DNA from: Mixta calida
GTDB lineage: Bacteria; Pseudomonadota; Gammaproteobacteria; Enterobacterales; Enterobacteriaceae
DNA length: 64,000 nucleotides
NCBI RefSeq assembly: GCF_002953215.1
Contig: NZ_CP026378.1
Span: 1,160,540 to 1,224,539, forward strand
Reading direction: 5' to 3'
A model generated the notes under the pieces. The model worked only from the letters and a program-made list of their open reading frames with translations, had not been told where the DNA came from and did not search any database. Every line of letters starts with the position of its first letter. The stretch's first letter is position 1. Shown here piece after piece: positions 1 to 8,269 of the stretch. The translations under genes were made by a program, and so were the position numbers.

Positions 1-395
1 GCCACCTTTTCCCGCCGCTCGGCGCGGCTCAGGCGATGGTGCAGCTTCAGCGGCTCCTCGACCTGCCAACCGACGGTGCGCGTCGGGTTGAGCGCATATT
101 TCGGGTCCTGCATCACCATGCCTACCTCGCTGCCGCGCAGCTGGCTCCAGCGTTTTTCACTGAGCGTCAGGGCGTCGCGGCCTGCGATCTGCAACTGGCG
201 CGCCTGCAAATGCAGCCCCGGCGCCAGCAGGCCCATCAGCGAACGGGCGGTAAGGGATTTGCCGGAGCCCGATTCGCCTACCAGCGCCACGCGCTCGCGT
301 CCCAGAGTAAAGCTGACCTGGCGCACCAGCGCCGATTGCGCGCTGTGGATGCTCAGGTTATCCGCGATAACCAGCGGCGTATTATCAGTTGCCAT
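1..395 (-). CDS. Peptide/nickel-type ABC transporter ATP-binding protein, 3' part cut by window edge
   Basis: Reading leftwards from an ATG at 393-395 there is an open frame of about 131 codons that runs off the left edge. It carries a Walker A motif GESGSGKS at residues 40-47 and a Q-loop (Q95-D96-P97), followed by ALNPTRTVG, typical of DppD/OppD-family ATPases. The Walker B and signature motifs lie outside the window. The start overlaps the end of the upstream permease gene by 11 bases, so the genes are translationally coupled. It powers import by the two permeases and the binding protein encoded just upstream. The substrate is unknown; peptides, glutathione-like compounds, opines or nickel are all transported by this family. 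Confidence 0.9.
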   Translation of the reverse strand, partial: MATDNTPLVIADNLSIHSAQSALVRQVSFTLGRERVALVGESGSGKSLTARSLMGLLAPGLHLQARQLQIAGRDALTLSEKRWSQLRGSEVGMVMQDPKYALNPTRTVGWQVEEPLKLHHRLSRAERREKV

Positions 396-1245
396 GACGA
401 GTATCCAGTCGGTCGCGCAGGCCGTCGCCTGTCAGGTTAAACGCCAGGCTGGCGAACAGAATGGCGCCGCCCGGCGCGGCCGCCACCCACCACTGATCGA
501 AAATCACCTTGCTGCCTTCCGCCACCATTGAGCCCCATTCCGCGGTCGGCGGCTGAACGCCCATGCCCAGGAAGCCGAGCCCGGCGGCGGAGAGGATGAT
601 GCCGCCGAGGCTGAGCGCGGCGCGCACCACCGCGCTGGGCAGGCAGAGCGGCAGAATATGACCGAACATCAGGCGCAGGCCGGTGATGCCCTGCATGCGC
701 GCGGCGGCGAGGTAGTCGCTGCGGCGCAGCGCCAGCGTCTCGGCGCGTGCCTGACGCGCAAAGGGCGGCCAGCTGGTCAGTGCCAGCGCCAGCGCGCCGT
801 TCAGCAGGCCGGGGCCGAGGATCGAAACCAGCGCCAACGCGATCACCAGGTTAGGCAATGAAAGGAAAATATCGGTTATGCGCATTAATACGCGCTCGGT
901 CCAGCCGCCGAGGTAGCCAGCCATAATGCCGACCAGCAGGCCGACGGGAATGGTCAGCAGCAGGATCAGCGACACCAGCAGCAGCGTCGGACGCGCGCCG
1001 TAGATCACCCGCGACAGCAGATCGCGGCCAAAGCCGTCGGTGCCGAACCAGTGCAGGGCGGAAGGCGGCAGCAGACGGGCCGAAATGGTCTGCGCGTTGG
1101 GATCGAAAGGCGCCAGCAGCGGCGCGAACAGCGCCATCATCACCAGGATCGCCACCAGCGCGCCGCCGACGAATAGCGTCGTCAGCCGACGGCGGCGGCG
1201 TCCCACGGGCGCCACGGTTTCAGCATCGGATAAATGTTGGGTCAT
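385..1245 (-). CDS. ABC transporter permease, DppC/OppC family
   Basis: This 286-aa inner-membrane protein has a basic N-terminal tail, a first membrane segment at about residues 21-45, and the DppC-type motif FGTDGFGRDLLSRV at 67-80. Five or so further membrane helices follow. The cytoplasmic EAA loop that contacts the ATPase lies at about 177-199. Length and topology match the second permease of peptide/nickel importers. It overlaps its neighbours on both sides (ATGA with the first permease gene, 11 bases with the ATPase gene), so it belongs to one minus-strand operon. Confidence 0.93.
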   Translation of the reverse strand: MTQHLSDAETVAPVGRRRRRLTTLFVGGALVAILVMMALFAPLLAPFDPNAQTISARLLPPSALHWFGTDGFGRDLLSRVIYGARPTLLLVSLILLLTIPVGLLVGIMAGYLGGWTERVLMRITDIFLSLPNLVIALALVSILGPGLLNGALALALTSWPPFARQARAETLALRRSDYLAAARMQGITGLRLMFGHILPLCLPSAVVRAALSLGGIILSAAGLGFLGMGVQPPTAEWGSMVAEGSKVIFDQWWVAAAPGGAILFASLAFNLTGDGLRDRLDTRHGN

Positions 1246-2294
1246 CGGGTTCTCGGATCGGTTAACCAGGTCAGGGCGTCCGCCAGCGCGTTAAGCAGCA
1301 CGAAACAGCCGCCAATCAGCAGCGTTGAGCCAAGGATTGCGGGCACATCGGAGGCGAAAAGCGCGGTGGTGAGATAACGGCCAACGCCGGGCCAGGCGAA
1401 TACCGTCTCCGTCAGCACCGAGCCTTCCAGCAGCGTGGCGTAGGAGAGCGCCAGCACGGTGATCAGCGTGCCGCGCACATTCGGGAAGATATGACAGAGC
1501 AGGATGCGTCCGCGGCTGGCGCCTTTGGCGCGCGCCAGCGCAACATACTCTTTACCGCTCTCTTCGAGCAGGGCGGCGCGCAGCAGGCGCGTGATGCCCG
1601 CCATCGACAGCATGCCCAGCACCACCACCGGCAGCCAGAGGTGGGCGATGGCGTTGCGGAACATCTCGCGGTCGCCGGAAAGCCAGCTGTCGATCAGCAC
1701 GAAGCCGGTTTTCGGCTCCAGCGTGTAGACCCAGATATCATCGAGACGGCCGGGTCCGGCGGACCAGTGCAGCACCGCGTAGAACAGCAGCAGCCCCAGC
1801 AGACCGAGCCAGAACACCGGCACCGAATAGCCCAGCAGCGAGATCAGCCGCGCCAGATTATCCAGCACGCTGCCCGGTTTCCACGCCGCCAGTAGCGCGA
1901 GCGCGATGCCGAACAGCGCGCCGAAAATCATCGCGCAGCTCGCCAGTTCGATGGTCGCCGGGAACGTGCGCGCCAGATCGCTGGCCACCGGCTGGCTGGT
2001 GATATGGGAGATACCCAGATCGCCGCGCGCCAGGTGTTCCAGATAGCGCCAGAACTGCACCGGCAGCGGCTGGTCGAGTCCTAAATCGTGACGCACCTGT
2101 TGATAAGTCGATTCGCTGGCGTGGTCGCCGGCGATCTGCAACACCGGATCGACCGGCGAGAGGTGCGAGAGCATAAAGGTGAACGCCAGCAGGCCAAGCA
2201 GCGTCACCAGCAGCGAAAGCAGGCTGGTGACGACGCGGCCGCCGCGACGCCAGAACTGCCGGGCGCGCCCGGCATCCGTTGCGGATAACGTCAT
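1242..2294 (-). CDS. ABC transporter permease, DppB/OppB family
   Basis: A 350-aa inner-membrane permease. The first helix is at about residues 21-43, followed by the periplasmic segment with LGLDQPLPVQFWRYL (71-85) and GDLGIS (91-96), both family hallmarks. The EAA loop is at about 249-272. It forms the translocation pore with the DppC-like partner. The start codon overlaps the stop of the binding-protein gene by one base. At 350 residues it is slightly longer than DppB (about 339) because of an extra segment around 180-210 between two helices. Confidence 0.93.
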   Translation of the reverse strand: MTLSATDAGRARQFWRRGGRVVTSLLSLLVTLLGLLAFTFMLSHLSPVDPVLQIAGDHASESTYQQVRHDLGLDQPLPVQFWRYLEHLARGDLGISHITSQPVASDLARTFPATIELASCAMIFGALFGIALALLAAWKPGSVLDNLARLISLLGYSVPVFWLGLLGLLLFYAVLHWSAGPGRLDDIWVYTLEPKTGFVLIDSWLSGDREMFRNAIAHLWLPVVVLGMLSMAGITRLLRAALLEESGKEYVALARAKGASRGRILLCHIFPNVRGTLITVLALSYATLLEGSVLTETVFAWPGVGRYLTTALFASDVPAILGSTLLIGGCFVLLNALADALTWLTDPRTR

Positions 2295-3862
2295 TACTTA
2301 CTGACCTGGCTGTAGTAAACCATATCGGGGTTGATGCCCTGCACGTAGCCTTTCAGGTTATCGCGGACGGCAATCAGGTTGCGCGCCTGCAGGCCGACCA
2401 CGTACGGCGAGTTTTTCATCACTTCGCGCTGCATCGCCTGATAGAGTGCGATGCGCTTCGCCGGATCGCTTTCCGCCGTGGCGGCCAGCGTCTGCTTGCT
2501 CAGTTCAGGAATGTGCCAGTTGGAGCGCCAGGCGAGCGTTTTACTGCCGTCTTCCGGGTTGTAGGCGAAGGCGGAGGCGTTGGTGTTCGGATCGAAATAG
2601 TCCGCTCCCCAGGCGTTCAGCGTCGCTTCATACTTATGCGCCTTAACGTTGGTTGAGACTTCGGTGCTCAGGCCGGGGATCAGCTCCACGCGAATGCCGC
2701 CTTTGGCGAAGCTGGCCTGCAACGCCTGCGCGATATCCAGATAAGGCGGCTGGTTGCTGACCGCCAGCTTGAAGCTGACATTCTTCAGGCCCGCTTTCGC
2801 CAGGATCGCCTTCGCTTTTTCCGGGTCGTACTGATACGGCGTCTCGTTGAGCGCGCCGGGGAAGCCCTCCGGCAGGAAGGACTGATGCACCTGGAACTGG
2901 CCTTTCAGCAGATCGTCGGCGATGCCGTGATAGTCAAACAGGTAGCGCGCCGCTTCCCACAGTGCCGGATTTTTCAGCGCGGGCTGCGCGTCAATATTGA
3001 ACTGTATGTAGTAGAGCGACGCCATCGGGATCGCCAGCGGCTTCACGCCTGGCTTGCCTTTCAGCGCCGCCATCTGATCGGCGCCCAGATTGCGGGCGAT
3101 ATCGGCGTCGCCCTGCTCAAGCAGCAGGCGGCGCGCCGCCGGTTCCGGCACGTTTTTGATCAGAATGTTTTTCAGCTTCGGCTTGTCGCCCGGCGAGCTG
3201 GGGTTGGCGGTCATCAGCACCACCTCATGCGGCACGTAGCGGCGGATCTGAAACGGGCCGCTGCCGGCGGAGTGGGTCGCCAGCCATTTGTTGCCGAGGT
3301 CATTATTCTGCTGGTTCGCCAGCACGGTTTTGGCATCGACGATCGAGGCCACCGGCGCCGCCAGCAGGCTCAGCACGTAGGCCGGGCTGACGTTGGCCTG
3401 CCAGCTGATCTGCACATGCTTGTCGTCGATTTTCTTCAGCTGGCCATCAACATTCTCTTTGGTCCAGCCGAGCTGGGTAAGAATGAAAGAAGGGTCGAGA
3501 TTCAGCTTCACCACGCGCGACAGGGAAAAGATCACATCTTCCGGGCGCACCGGGTTACCGGAGGCGAAAGTCGCGCCGTCGCGTAGCGTGACGATCAGGC
3601 TGCGGTTATCTTTGCCCGCTTCCCAGCTGCTTGCCAGCGTCGGCTTCAGCTCGTTCGGGTTTTGCGGATCGGATTGCAGCAGACGCTGGTAGAGGTTGGT
3701 GAACGCCTGAACGGAGGTCAGCTCAAAGCCTTCGGCCGGATCGAAGCTGCTGGCGTCATCGATAGACTGTGCGATAACCAGGGTGTCAGGCGGCGTGGCC
3801 GCGCTGGCGGCGAAGCTGGCGCTCATCGCCAGCGTCAGAACTGCAGGAACAAAACTTTTCAT
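2294..3862 (-). CDS. Periplasmic substrate-binding protein of the ABC importer (SBP family 5)
   Basis: This 522-aa protein begins with a signal peptide (MKSFVPAVLTLAMSASFAASA, cleavage likely near residue 21). It has the fold signature of the DppA/OppA/NikA group: DDASSFDPAEGFE near the N-terminus, LRDGATFASGNPVRPEDVIFS, and a C-terminal lobe with YEATLNAWGADYFDP. It captures the ligand in the periplasm and delivers it to the two permeases. As first gene of the operon it is preceded by about 120 bases that hold the promoter. The ligand cannot be read from the sequence. The lack of cysteine in the mature protein argues against a lipoprotein form. Confidence 0.93.
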   Translation of the reverse strand: MKSFVPAVLTLAMSASFAASAATPPDTLVIAQSIDDASSFDPAEGFELTSVQAFTNLYQRLLQSDPQNPNELKPTLASSWEAGKDNRSLIVTLRDGATFASGNPVRPEDVIFSLSRVVKLNLDPSFILTQLGWTKENVDGQLKKIDDKHVQISWQANVSPAYVLSLLAAPVASIVDAKTVLANQQNNDLGNKWLATHSAGSGPFQIRRYVPHEVVLMTANPSSPGDKPKLKNILIKNVPEPAARRLLLEQGDADIARNLGADQMAALKGKPGVKPLAIPMASLYYIQFNIDAQPALKNPALWEAARYLFDYHGIADDLLKGQFQVHQSFLPEGFPGALNETPYQYDPEKAKAILAKAGLKNVSFKLAVSNQPPYLDIAQALQASFAKGGIRVELIPGLSTEVSTNVKAHKYEATLNAWGADYFDPNTNASAFAYNPEDGSKTLAWRSNWHIPELSKQTLAATAESDPAKRIALYQAMQREVMKNSPYVVGLQARNLIAVRDNLKGYVQGINPDMVYYSQVSK

Positions 3863-3947
3863 GACGTTTCCTTACCGTTTTTTCGCGAGTGTAAGGGAAC
3901 AACCGGAAGGGCTGATAGTAGAATAATCGCTATGCTTATGAGTAAAA

Positions 3948-3974
3948 GTTATAAGTCAGCCGAAATGGTTATAA
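3948..3974. promoter_or_regulatory. Direct repeat GTTATAA upstream of the ABC importer operon
   Basis: Two copies of GTTATAA lie exactly 20 bases apart (3948-3954 and 3968-3974), i.e. two helical turns, 90-110 bases upstream of the binding-protein start. The proximal copy is also half of an imperfect inverted motif TTAT-N11-ATAA at 3936-3954. This spacing is what a LysR-type activator site would show. The AT-rich ATAA-type pattern resembles CysB/Cbl-controlled sulfur genes, but that assignment is only a guess. Confidence 0.3.
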
Positions 3975-3984
3975 ACCTTTTCCG

Positions 3985-4641
3985 TCAGGACTGCAGCACG
4001 TACCAGAGAGAGGGCAGCAGCGCGATCAGATTATTAAGCATATGCAGGAATATCGGCAGCAGCAAACTGTTAGCGCGCAGCCGCGCATAGCAAAGCAGAA
4101 GGGAGAACAGCGTCAGCACCGCAAGGGTTTGCCAGTGGACATATTGCGTATGCATCACGGCGAACAACAGCGAGGTCAGCACGATGCAGGCGAAGCGGCT
4201 GCGCGGCGCCCACAGCAGAAACCCCTGTAGCAAAAAGCCGCGAAACAGAATCTCTTCAAACACCGGCGCCAGCAGCACGGCGGAAAACAGCAGAATCCAG
4301 AGCGAAACAACGCTCTGGTTCGCCTGATCTTCCAGCCAGCGCTCCGGCTGCAAAAACTGCGTCTGCGCCGCCATCAGCGCCAGCAGCAATGCCAGAAACA
4401 ACAGCGTCGGCCTGGCCCGCAGCCGTCCCAGCGGGATATCGCTGCGGCGCGCCTGATAAAAACGGTAGAGCGGCCACAGCACCGCGAACTCAAACAGGCA
4501 GAGCACCGGCACCAGCAATCCCTTCTGCTGTAAATCGCCGTAGTTGGGAAACCAGGTGATCGCCAGCGTGATCAGATAGTAGAGAACAAAACTGCCAAGG
4601 TAGAACAGCGTCAGCGCAGCTCTGTCGTGTTGGGTTTTCAT
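3985..4641 (-). CDS. CPBP family intramembrane glutamic endopeptidase
   Basis: A multi-span membrane protein of 218 aa if started at the ATG ending at 4641; an in-frame TTG 39 bases upstream is possible but less likely. The CPBP (Abi) catalytic motifs are all present: EEILFRG at about 129-135 (EExxxR), a histidine in FAVMHTQY (about H164) and a histidine in FLHMLNN (about H200). Family members are intramembrane proteases (the Rce1 type) or bacteriocin-immunity proteins. The substrate here is unknown. It is transcribed divergently from the c-di-GMP gene and downstream-facing towards the ABC operon promoter. Confidence 0.85.
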   Translation of the reverse strand: MKTQHDRAALTLFYLGSFVLYYLITLAITWFPNYGDLQQKGLLVPVLCLFEFAVLWPLYRFYQARRSDIPLGRLRARPTLLFLALLLALMAAQTQFLQPERWLEDQANQSVVSLWILLFSAVLLAPVFEEILFRGFLLQGFLLWAPRSRFACIVLTSLLFAVMHTQYVHWQTLAVLTLFSLLLCYARLRANSLLLPIFLHMLNNLIALLPSLWYVLQS

Positions 4642-4726
4642 AGGCGGTGTCGGAAGCGGAAGGGAAGAGGAGTGTAACAACCGCCACGATCGCTGTCGAG
4701 ACGCCCACAGAAGCGCGCTTTTTCTC

Positions 4727-4753
4727 TAAACAGTCGAGGCATCGGGCCGATAA
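4727..4753 (+). promoter_or_regulatory. Sigma-28 (FliA) flagellar class-3 promoter
   Basis: TAAA at 4727-4730, a 15-base spacer, and GCCGATAA at 4746-4753 match the FliA consensus TAAA-N15-GCCGATAA with no mismatch. The predicted start of transcription is near 4761, giving a leader of about 95 bases before the CHASE4-PAS-GGDEF-EAL gene. In E. coli the phosphodiesterase PdeH is a FliA-controlled gene, so the placement makes biological sense. Confidence 0.85.
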
Positions 4754-4855
4754 CGACTCTAAGCGTGAAATAAGCAGGAATCTACGCCGCGCCTCGCCAG
4801 TCGCTGCGTCTTATACAGCGGAGGTTGTACAACGCATTTTACCAGGGTTTCGTAG

Positions 4856-7467
4856 ATGAATTTATCGCCTTTATTACCGTTTAACCTTCGCCCGGCTGAA
4901 AAGCCCACCACCTTATTTACGCGCCGTACGCTGGTGGTGCTGGGCTGTATAATGGGCGTCGTCCTTATCACTATGGTGACGATGATAGTTTTTATCGCCC
5001 TGCGGCAAAACAGCGCCGCGCTGGCGCAGGAGAAGTTCTTGCTGCGCAACGCCTGGCAGGATCGACAGCAGTCTGTTCTGACCGATATCCGCGATTACGC
5101 CTTCTGGGGGAAGCCTGGAACCATCTGCACCTGCGGGTGGATAAGGAGTGGGCGTTCGATCAGCAGAACTTCGGGCCGGGTCTCTACAGTGAATACCACT
5201 ATGAAGGCGTCTTCGTCGTCGACGGCGCGGGACGCACGCGCTACGCGGTGATCAACGGCAAAGTCAGCACCATGCCGGTCGAACAGTGGCTGGGCAAGCT
5301 GAGCCGCAGCGTGGTGGATGAGGCGCGCGCGATGCTCGAAAATGAGACCGCGCTGGTAAAAAATGCGCGCGTTGAAGGCGCGCCCGCCATTGTCGCCGCC
5401 GCGCCGATCACCACCGGCAAAGTACCGGGGCTGGGAACCCTTCCCGGTCCGCCGTCGGTCATGATATTCGTCGACCGCTATACGCCGCGCAAACTGCTGG
5501 CGCTGGGCAACAGCGTCGGCGTCAGCCAGCTCCACACGGCGCCGGAGAGCGGATCGCCTTCGCGGGCGAGCATCATGCTGTCGGTAGAGCAGGGCGCGCC
5601 GCTGCTGGTCCGCTGGGAAAGCAGCAGGCCGGGGCACAATCTGCTGTTGGTAACGTTGCCGCTGCTGGCATTGACCATTTTGATGCTGGGCGTTATTTCG
5701 CGGCGCGTGGTGCGTCACGCGATGGATAATGCCCGTCTTTCTGATTGGCGCTTCGAACAGCTGCGCCAGAGCAAGAGCGAGCTGAGCCACAGCGAGGCGC
5801 GCTTCCGCGATGTGGCGGAAGCGGCTTCCGACTGGATCTGGGAGACCGATGCGCAGGGCATGCTGACCTATCTCTCGTCGCGCTTCACGGCGGTGACCGG
5901 TTATGACGTCGCGGTACAGAGCGGCAAACCGATCGACTGCCTGCTGATTGGCAACGGCCAGTCGGTGTCGGAGTGGATGCTGCGCCAGAGCGCGGGCGGC
6001 GAGCGACGCACGCTGCGCTGTCACTACCGTTCGGCGCAGGGCGAAGATCGCATCTGCAGCCTGGTGGCGAAGCCGATCGAGCTGCACGGCAAGCTACAGG
6101 GATTCCGTGGCACCGTGTCCGATATCACCCATGAGGTGGAGGCGCAGGCGCGCATTCAGTATCTGTCGCAGCATGACACGCTGACCGGTCTGCCTAACCG
6201 CCACCGCATGAATGAGTTTCTGAGCGGCAAGCTGCAGGCGCAGCCGACGGAAGCGCAGCCGCTGGTGATGTTCAGCCTCGATCTTGACCACTTTAAGCCG
6301 ATTAACGACCTTTACGGCCACGCGGCGGGCGACAGCGTGCTGAATGAGGTCTCGCAGCGTCTGCGCGTCTGCCTTGAGCGGGACGATTTACTGTCGCGGC
6401 AGGGCGGCGATGAGTTTATTTTGCTGCTGAGCGGCCTGACCAGCGTCGAGGCGATCGAGGCGCGCTGTCGCTGCCTGATGAGTGAAATCCATAAGCCGTT
6501 CCACGTGGCGGGGCAGGTGGTGCATATCGGCGCGTCGATCGGCATCGCGCGCGCGCCGCAGGACGCGCTACAGCCAGAGGAGCTGCTGCGCATGGCTGAT
6601 ATCGCGCTCTATCAGTCGAAAAACCTGGGCCGCGACCGCTGGGTATTCTATTCGCCGGAAATGTCCGAGCAGCTGGTGCGCCGACGTGAAATGGAGCGCG
6701 CGCTCAGCCAGGCGGTGGCGCGGGACGAACTGCGCCTGTTCTATCAGCCGCGTTACTCGCTGCACAGCGGCCGCATGGATGGCGCGGAAGCGCTGCTGCG
6801 CTGGCAGCCGTCGCCGCCGGCGCTGGTAATGCCCGACAGCTTTATTCCGCTGGCGGAAGAAACCGGGCTGATCCTGCCAATCAGCGACTGGGTATTGCAG
6901 CGCGCCTGTCGCGACGCCCTGAGCTGGCCGCGCCCGTTCTACGTCTCGGTCAACATCTCGCCAGTGGAGTTTTGCCGCGGCGACCTGGTCGGACGCGTGG
7001 CGAGCGTGCTGCGCATAACCGGACTGCCAGCCGAGCGGCTGGAGCTGGAGATCACCGAAAATGTGACGCTGGAAAACCCGGACAACACGCTGAAAGTCAT
7101 GCAGCGCCTGAAAGCGCTGGGCGTGCGGCTGACAGTGGACGATTTCGGCTCCGGCTACGCCTCGCTCGGCTACCTGAAAACCTTTCCGTTCGACGGCCTG
7201 AAGATGGATCGCTCCTACATGAAGGATTTCCCGCATTCGCAGCAGGCGCATTCCATCGTTAACGGCATTATCGGCCTGGGCAAGGCGTTTTCGCTGGTGA
7301 TTACCGCAGAGGGAATTGAGAGCGCGGAGCAGTTTGCCGAACTGCAGGCGATTGCCTGCGACGAAGGACAGGGCTATTTCCTGGGCAGGCCGATGCCGGC
7401 AGGCGATTTTGTGCGTCTGCTTGAGACGGCGGATGAAACCGATAAAGAAACGGGCCAGCCAGTCTGA
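4856..7467 (+). pseudogene. CHASE4-PAS-GGDEF-EAL cyclic-di-GMP turnover protein, frameshifted
   Basis: If one G is restored at 5106-5110 the gene reads as a single 870-aa membrane protein. Domains are: first membrane helix about 25-49, periplasmic CHASE4 domain (about 50-255, including YAFWGEAWNHLH across the break), second helix about 263-286, PAS about 315-425, GGDEF about 435-600 with intact GGDEF at 517-521, and EAL about 610-860 with EALLRW at 645-650, DDFGSGY at 762-768, K783 and E819. The EAL active-site residues look complete, so phosphodiesterase activity is likely. The RxxD inhibitory site before GGDEF is absent. In the sequence given, the first frame (4856-5251) stops early and the remainder (5137-7467) is open in another frame. 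A perfect FliA promoter lies upstream, implying motility-linked c-di-GMP control. Confidence 0.88.
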
Positions 7468-7479
7468 CCCGTCAGGTGC

Positions 7480-7545
7480 TTAGCGAACGCGGACGGCCAC
7501 ACAGGTCATCAGCACCGCAAAGCCGATAAAGATAGCCAGTTCCAT
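7480..7545 (-). CDS. Predicted 21-aa single-span membrane protein
   Basis: A 22-codon frame encodes a 21-residue peptide: MELAIFIGFAVLMTCV followed by AVRVR, i.e. one short hydrophobic helix and a positively charged C-terminus. It is preceded at five bases by a near-perfect Shine-Dalgarno AGGAGGT (in the bases opposite 7551-7557). About 30 bases further up is TATAAT (opposite 7574-7579) with C at position -13. It lies convergent to the end of the GGDEF-EAL gene. No known small protein is recognised; size and layout resemble the stress-induced small membrane proteins of E. coli. It is too short for ordinary gene callers. Confidence 0.65.
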   Translation of the reverse strand: MELAIFIGFAVLMTCVAVRVR

Positions 7546-7573
7546 AATGCACCTCCTGAGATTAATCTTAAAA

Positions 7574-7579
7574 ATTATA
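7574..7579 (-). promoter_or_regulatory. -10 element (TATAAT) for the small membrane protein
   Basis: On the minus strand the sequence reads GGC-TATAAT-TTTTAAG, with a perfect -10 hexamer and a C at -13, and no good -35 hexamer at 17 bases. A C at -13 with a weak -35 is typical of RpoS-dependent promoters. The leader to the ATG would be only about 22 bases. Confidence 0.45.
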
Positions 7580-7728
7580 GCCAGAGAGTGGGTGAAATTT
7601 AGACTGTTTGTGCCTGTTTCACGCTTTGCGTCACAGTCCCGACCCGGATAAAGCGGTCCGCATTCGCTGGACGATCTGTTACGCTTTACCGCCAGTCACT
7701 GAACGAGAAGCCAAAGAGGAGAGTCACG

Positions 7729-8022
7729 ATGAAACAGTATGGAAAAGCGGCGCTGGTGATGGCGCTGTTTACTCTGGCAGCCTGTCAGCATGGACAGAAA
7801 GGCGCTGACGCGTCGGCGGTCGATCCTGACGCCGACCGCTGCGGCGCATCTGGTTATCAGAGCTATGTCGGCAAACCGCTATCCGCCGTAAACAGCCTGC
7901 GTTTCGATCATCCGGTGCGCGCGATTCCTTATAACTCAGCGGTGACGATGGATTTCAATCTGAATCGCCTGAATTTCCTCGGCGATAAGAACGATGTGAT
8001 TACCCGCGTTTACTGCGGCTAA
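7729..8022 (+). CDS. I78-family peptidase inhibitor lipoprotein
   Basis: A 97-aa protein with a lipoprotein signal peptide (lipobox LAAC, modified cysteine C19). The body matches the I78 inhibitor family: DRCGASGYQSYVGKPL, then IPYNSAVTMDFNLNRLNFLGDK and the closing ITRVYCG, with the two cysteines expected to form a disulfide. Family members inhibit serine proteases such as elastase or subtilisin. As an envelope lipoprotein it probably protects the cell surface from foreign or host proteases. A good GAGGAG ribosome site precedes the ATG. It stands alone. Confidence 0.85.
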   Translation: MKQYGKAALVMALFTLAACQHGQKGADASAVDPDADRCGASGYQSYVGKPLSAVNSLRFDHPVRAIPYNSAVTMDFNLNRLNFLGDKNDVITRVYCG

Positions 8023-8151
8023 CGTCTGATTTATCCGTTGCGCGCAATTGTCTTGCGGCTGTCACGCTGCTGTCATCTGCGCCGGGCAGGATAGCGGGGA
8101 AATAACGTGATTTCCCCGTCACATAACAGTGTACTGCTCGTCTTCATTCCT

Positions 8152-8174
8152 CCCGCCTCGTGCGGGATTTTTTT
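8152..8174 (+). terminator. Rho-independent terminator
   Basis: A CCCGC/GCGGG stem with a five-base loop is followed by seven T residues. It lies 130 bases after the I78 gene. Between them is another perfect 8-bp hairpin (GGGGAAAT/ATTTCCCC, 8096-8117), so the transcript has a structured 3' tail or carries a small RNA. Confidence 0.75.
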
Positions 8175-8269
8175 ATGGACGGATGCAGCGCCGTTACATT
8201 CGGCTACGCTTGAAAATTAGCTCGCTAACACATTGCGCTAAACGACAAACCGATGCTGGGGACGAGGGA

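Noticed and set aside
7546-7728. Additional gene between the small membrane protein and the I78 lipoprotein (frame 7608-7808)
   Set aside because: The frame has no ribosome site and runs into the lipoprotein gene out of frame.
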